Assembly (NCBI GenBank): GCA_023451395.1
Contig: JAEXZL010000008.1
Span: forward strand, 1 to 8,486
DNA: 8,486 nt
Direction: 5' to 3'
DNA from: Bacillota bacterium
Lineage (GTDB): Bacteria > Bacillota > Clostridia > Clostridiales > Clostridiaceae
Shown: in pieces, positions 6,562 to 8,486 of the stretch
How the letters are laid out: each line of letters starts with the position of its first letter
Position numbering within the stretch: the stretch's first letter is position 1
Notes under the pieces: model-generated
The model's database searches: none
The model's input: only the letters and a program-made list of their open reading frames with translations
What the model was told of the DNA's origin: nothing
Translations under genes and position numbers: made by a program

Positions 6562-7803
6562 TTATTGGGACTTTAACACATGAATGGTAGGCTCTCTTAA
6601 AACAATATTCGCTACTTTATGAATATCCTCCCCTTTAAGCTTCTGAAGTTTCTCCATCTCACTTATAAACTCATAAATATCTTCATCCTCTAAGTTTTGA
6701 TGTAAAATATAACTTCCAAGCTCCTTTGGATCCTCCAAGGTTGATAGAACAGCTGTTTTATGAACCTTCTTCATAAGCTCCACTGTTTTTTTGTTAAATA
6801 CTATTTCTTTATTTATTATTCTTCTAATACTCTCTTCAATAGCTTCAATTGTTTCACGAATATTCTCTCTAGATACAGCGGTATATATATATAAGCTTTT
6901 AACATTCATGCTCATATCTAAAAAGGTATAAATATCATAAGCCAATCCTCTTTTTTCTCTAAGCTCCCTAAAAAGAATGGAATTAGAACTCTCTCCCAGC
7001 TTTAAATTAAGAATCTTAAGAGGAAGCTCCATATCTTTAGGCAAATCATTAAAGGTATATAAGTAGGTTACGGTACTTTGTTCAATATCCTGCTTAAAGG
7101 AAGTTCTTATAACATTTTTATTTTTTTCTACTGTTCCTTTATATTTAGAAACCTCTTTTTCTTTCCATGTAGAAAAATATTTTTCCACCTTAGATATAAC
7201 CTCTTCATGATTATAAGGGGATACTATAGAAATAACACAATTATTTGGCACATAATATTTTTTATAAAAGTCTAAGATTCTCTTTCTACTTAATCTTTGC
7301 ACACTTGTTTCTGTTCCTGCCACATCATATCTTAAAGGGCTTTCTGCAAAAGCAGCTGACTGTACCTTTTTAAAGCTTAAATCTTCAATATCATCTTTAC
7401 TTGCCTTTATTTCCGCTGCAATCACTTTCTTTTCTTTCCTAAGCTCCTCACTATTAAAACTTGAATTTATAAGCATATCAGATAAAAGTTCCAGTGATTT
7501 TTCCAGCTCTTCTTCTAGAGCTGTTATTCCATAGACGGTACAGTTATAATCTGTATAAGCATTATAATCACCACCTAAAAACTCCAGTTCCTCATTAAGC
7601 TCTTCATTACTTCTCTTTATTGTCCCCTTAAAAAGCATGTGCTCAATAAGATGACTTATACCTTTTTCATCTGTTGACTCATACATTGCTCCTACCTTTA
7701 TACCAGCATTTATTGACACAAGCTGTGTAGCTCTTTTTACAGTTATAAGCTTAAGGCCGTTATCATAGCAATGAGTATATGAGTTAAAACTTAATTTGTT
7801 CAT
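6562..7803 (-). CDS. M16 family zinc peptidase (pitrilysin/insulinase type)
   Basis: This 413-residue metallopeptidase has the inverted zinc motif HxxEH: H51, E54 and H55 in HLIEHMLFKGT. The distal zinc ligand is E131, 76 residues after H55, as expected for M16. The C-terminal half-domain (about 220-413) carries the conserved REKRGLAY (282-289), whose Arg and Tyr help form the active site. Length and architecture match single-chain M16B proteins such as processing-peptidase relatives and Bacillus YmxG (MlpA). They degrade peptides inside a clam-shell dimer; there is no signal peptide, so it is cytoplasmic. The start ATG (7803-7801) has AAAGGAG (7817-7811) 7 nt upstream. It leads a tight run into recX (12 nt) and then the transglutaminase gene. 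All catalytic residues are present, so it should be active. The natural substrate is unknown. Confidence 0.93.
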   Translation of the reverse strand: MNKLSFNSYTHCYDNGLKLITVKRATQLVSINAGIKVGAMYESTDEKGISHLIEHMLFKGTIKRSNEELNEELEFLGGDYNAYTDYNCTVYGITALEEELEKSLELLSDMLINSSFNSEELRKEKKVIAAEIKASKDDIEDLSFKKVQSAAFAESPLRYDVAGTETSVQRLSRKRILDFYKKYYVPNNCVISIVSPYNHEEVISKVEKYFSTWKEKEVSKYKGTVEKNKNVIRTSFKQDIEQSTVTYLYTFNDLPKDMELPLKILNLKLGESSNSILFRELREKRGLAYDIYTFLDMSMNVKSLYIYTAVSRENIRETIEAIEESIRRIINKEIVFNKKTVELMKKVHKTAVLSTLEDPKELGSYILHQNLEDEDIYEFISEMEKLQKLKGEDIHKVANIVLREPTIHVLKSQ

Positions 7804-7844
7804 TAATTATCTCCTTTATCATAATAACTAACAAGTCTTATATT

Positions 7845-7873
7845 AAATAATTATAATATATTTATAATTATTT
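7845..7873. repeat. AT-only perfect inverted repeat between the SDR and M16 genes
   Basis: AAATAATTATAA (7845-7856) and its exact reverse complement TTATAATTATTT (7862-7873) flank the 5-nt spacer TATAT. All 29 bases are A or T, so a long palindrome is less surprising than in balanced DNA. It lies in the 94-nt gap 7804-7897. It could be a weak terminator of the SDR gene, an operator, or a chance match; no good T-run follows it on the minus strand. Confidence 0.45.
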
Positions 7874-7877
7874 GGAA
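7850..7877 (-). promoter_or_regulatory. Weak candidate promoter for the M16-recX-transglutaminase cluster
   Basis: On the minus strand TATAAT (7855-7850) follows the poor -35 candidate TTCCAA (7877-7872) after 16 bp. The -10 box lies inside the AT-only inverted repeat, so a protein binding that repeat would cover it. The gap could instead be read through from the SDR gene, so this call is tentative. Confidence 0.2.
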
Positions 7878-7897
7878 GTATTTTCATACTATACTTT

Positions 7898-8486
7898 TTA
7901 CAATATACCACCATCTACATGAATAATTTGCCCGGTGACATATGAGGAATCATCACTGCAAAGAAAAGCTGCTACCTTAGCAACTTCCTCAGGCATACCT
8001 AGTCGTCCTAAGGGAATGTCATTTATCAGTTCATTCTTCTCTTCCATAGACAACCACTTATTCATATCTGTATCTATAACCCCTGGTGATAGCGCATTTA
8101 CCCGAATATTTGAAGGTCCCAGCTCCTTTGCCATAGCTTTTGTAAAGCCATTAACTGCTGCCTTTGCAGCAGAATATACGCTTTCACAGGAAGCACCGCA
8201 GCTTCCCCAAATGGATGATATATTTAAAATAACTCCTGTCTTCCTTTGTAGCATAGGTATTATTGCCTCCTTGGCGGTAATCATAGCACCAAGTAAATCT
8301 GTATCTATAAGCTTCTTTATCTCTTTTATTTCCATATCCATAAATAAACCTATATAGGATATACCAGCATTATTTATAAGTATATCTAGCTTACCAAAGG
8401 TTTTAGTTGTTCTTTGTATGAGCTCCTTAGCCTCTTCCGCCTCTGTCACATCAGCTTTTATTGCTATGGCTGTTCCTCCCATAGAC
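7898..8486 (-). CDS. FabG-like short-chain dehydrogenase/reductase, probable YmfI type (EF-P 5-aminopentanone reductase), 5' end outside window
   Basis: This is a classical SDR NAD(P)H-dependent oxidoreductase. The Rossmann-fold glycine motif (TGxxxGIG) is absent because the N-terminus lies beyond the right edge: the Met at 8482 is internal, preceded by an open Ser codon and without a ribosome binding site. Counting from that Met, NNAG is at 37-40, the catalytic Ser is S90 (NISSIWG), and YSAAK supplies Y103 and K107. S90-Y103 spacing (13) matches FabG. The tetrad Asn position, 28 residues before the Ser, is Asp (D62, TDLLG). The SSIWG-x-CGASCE-x-x-YSAAK stretch and the following ELGPSNIRVN resemble, as I recall, YmfI-type reductases, which reduce the 5-aminopentanone group on elongation factor P. 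The M16 gene next door also recalls the B. subtilis ymf cluster. A general 3-oxoacyl-ACP reductase is the alternative. About 60 residues are missing. Confidence 0.85.
   Translation of the reverse strand, partial: SMGGTAIAIKADVTEAEEAKELIQRTTKTFGKLDILINNAGISYIGLFMDMEIKEIKKLIDTDLLGAMITAKEAIIPMLQRKTGVILNISSIWGSCGASCESVYSAAKAAVNGFTKAMAKELGPSNIRVNALSPGVIDTDMNKWLSMEEKNELINDIPLGRLGMPEEVAKVAAFLCSDDSSYVTGQIIHVDGGIL

Noticed and set aside
7078..7275. 65-codon open frame on the plus strand, Phe/Ile-rich
   Set aside because: It is antisense to the M16 peptidase gene; its hydrophobic makeup reflects reading Lys/Glu codons backwards.
7881..7897. AAGTAT...ATACTT hairpin just after the SDR stop as a terminator
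   Set aside because: The 6-bp A/T-rich stem has a 9-nt loop and no T-run after it.
7935..8357. 140-codon open frame on the plus strand
   Set aside because: It is antisense to the SDR gene, whose motifs are clear in the other direction, and has no family features.
8480..8482. ATG as the start of the SDR gene
   Set aside because: The frame stays open to the window edge and the cofactor-binding N-terminus would be missing. The context GGTAIAIKADV is internal in this family.

Overview
The window looks like a chromosomal segment of a low-GC, anaerobic Firmicute, most likely Clostridium or a close relative. The DNA is visibly AT-rich, ribosome binding sites are strong AGGAGG types, genes are tightly packed, and the gene content is typical of clostridia: a very large acyl-CoA dehydratase activase-like protein, RecX, an M16 peptidase and a FabG-like reductase. 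The species assignment is inference. No RNA genes, insertion sequences, CRISPR arrays or phage genes were seen.

Layout. Positions 1-4242 (minus strand) hold one continuous reading frame of 1414 codons that runs off the left edge. It combines two ASKHA-type activator ATPase domains, a cysteine-rich linker and a dehydratase-like (DUF2229/COG3580-COG3581-like) half. A 114-bp AT-rich gap separates it from a divergent 118-residue TPR protein (4357-4713, plus strand). That gene converges on a minus-strand cluster, and one hairpin (4702-4726) touches both stop codons. In transcription order the cluster is an SDR reductase (8486-7898, 5' end outside the window), an M16 zinc peptidase (7803-6562), recX (6549-5908) and a membrane-anchored transglutaminase-like protein (5904-4726). 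The last three are separated by only 12 and 3 nt and are probably co-transcribed. The SDR is 94 nt upstream, across an AT-only inverted repeat.

How the genes may work together. The large fusion looks like a self-contained ATP-driven electron-transfer protein: activators of 2-hydroxyacyl-CoA dehydratases hydrolyse ATP to push one electron from a [4Fe-4S] cluster to a dehydratase-like partner. Its two activator domains carry cysteine pairs with the same 39-residue spacing, which suggests an internal pseudo-dimer; its substrate is unknown. The SDR resembles the YmfI type (elongation factor P 5-aminopentanone reductase), and the M16 peptidase next to it recalls the Bacillus subtilis ymf neighbourhood. 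The recX and transglutaminase genes appear to share a transcript rather than an obvious pathway. The most interesting points are the fusion protein's architecture and an Asp at the usual catalytic Asn position of the SDR.
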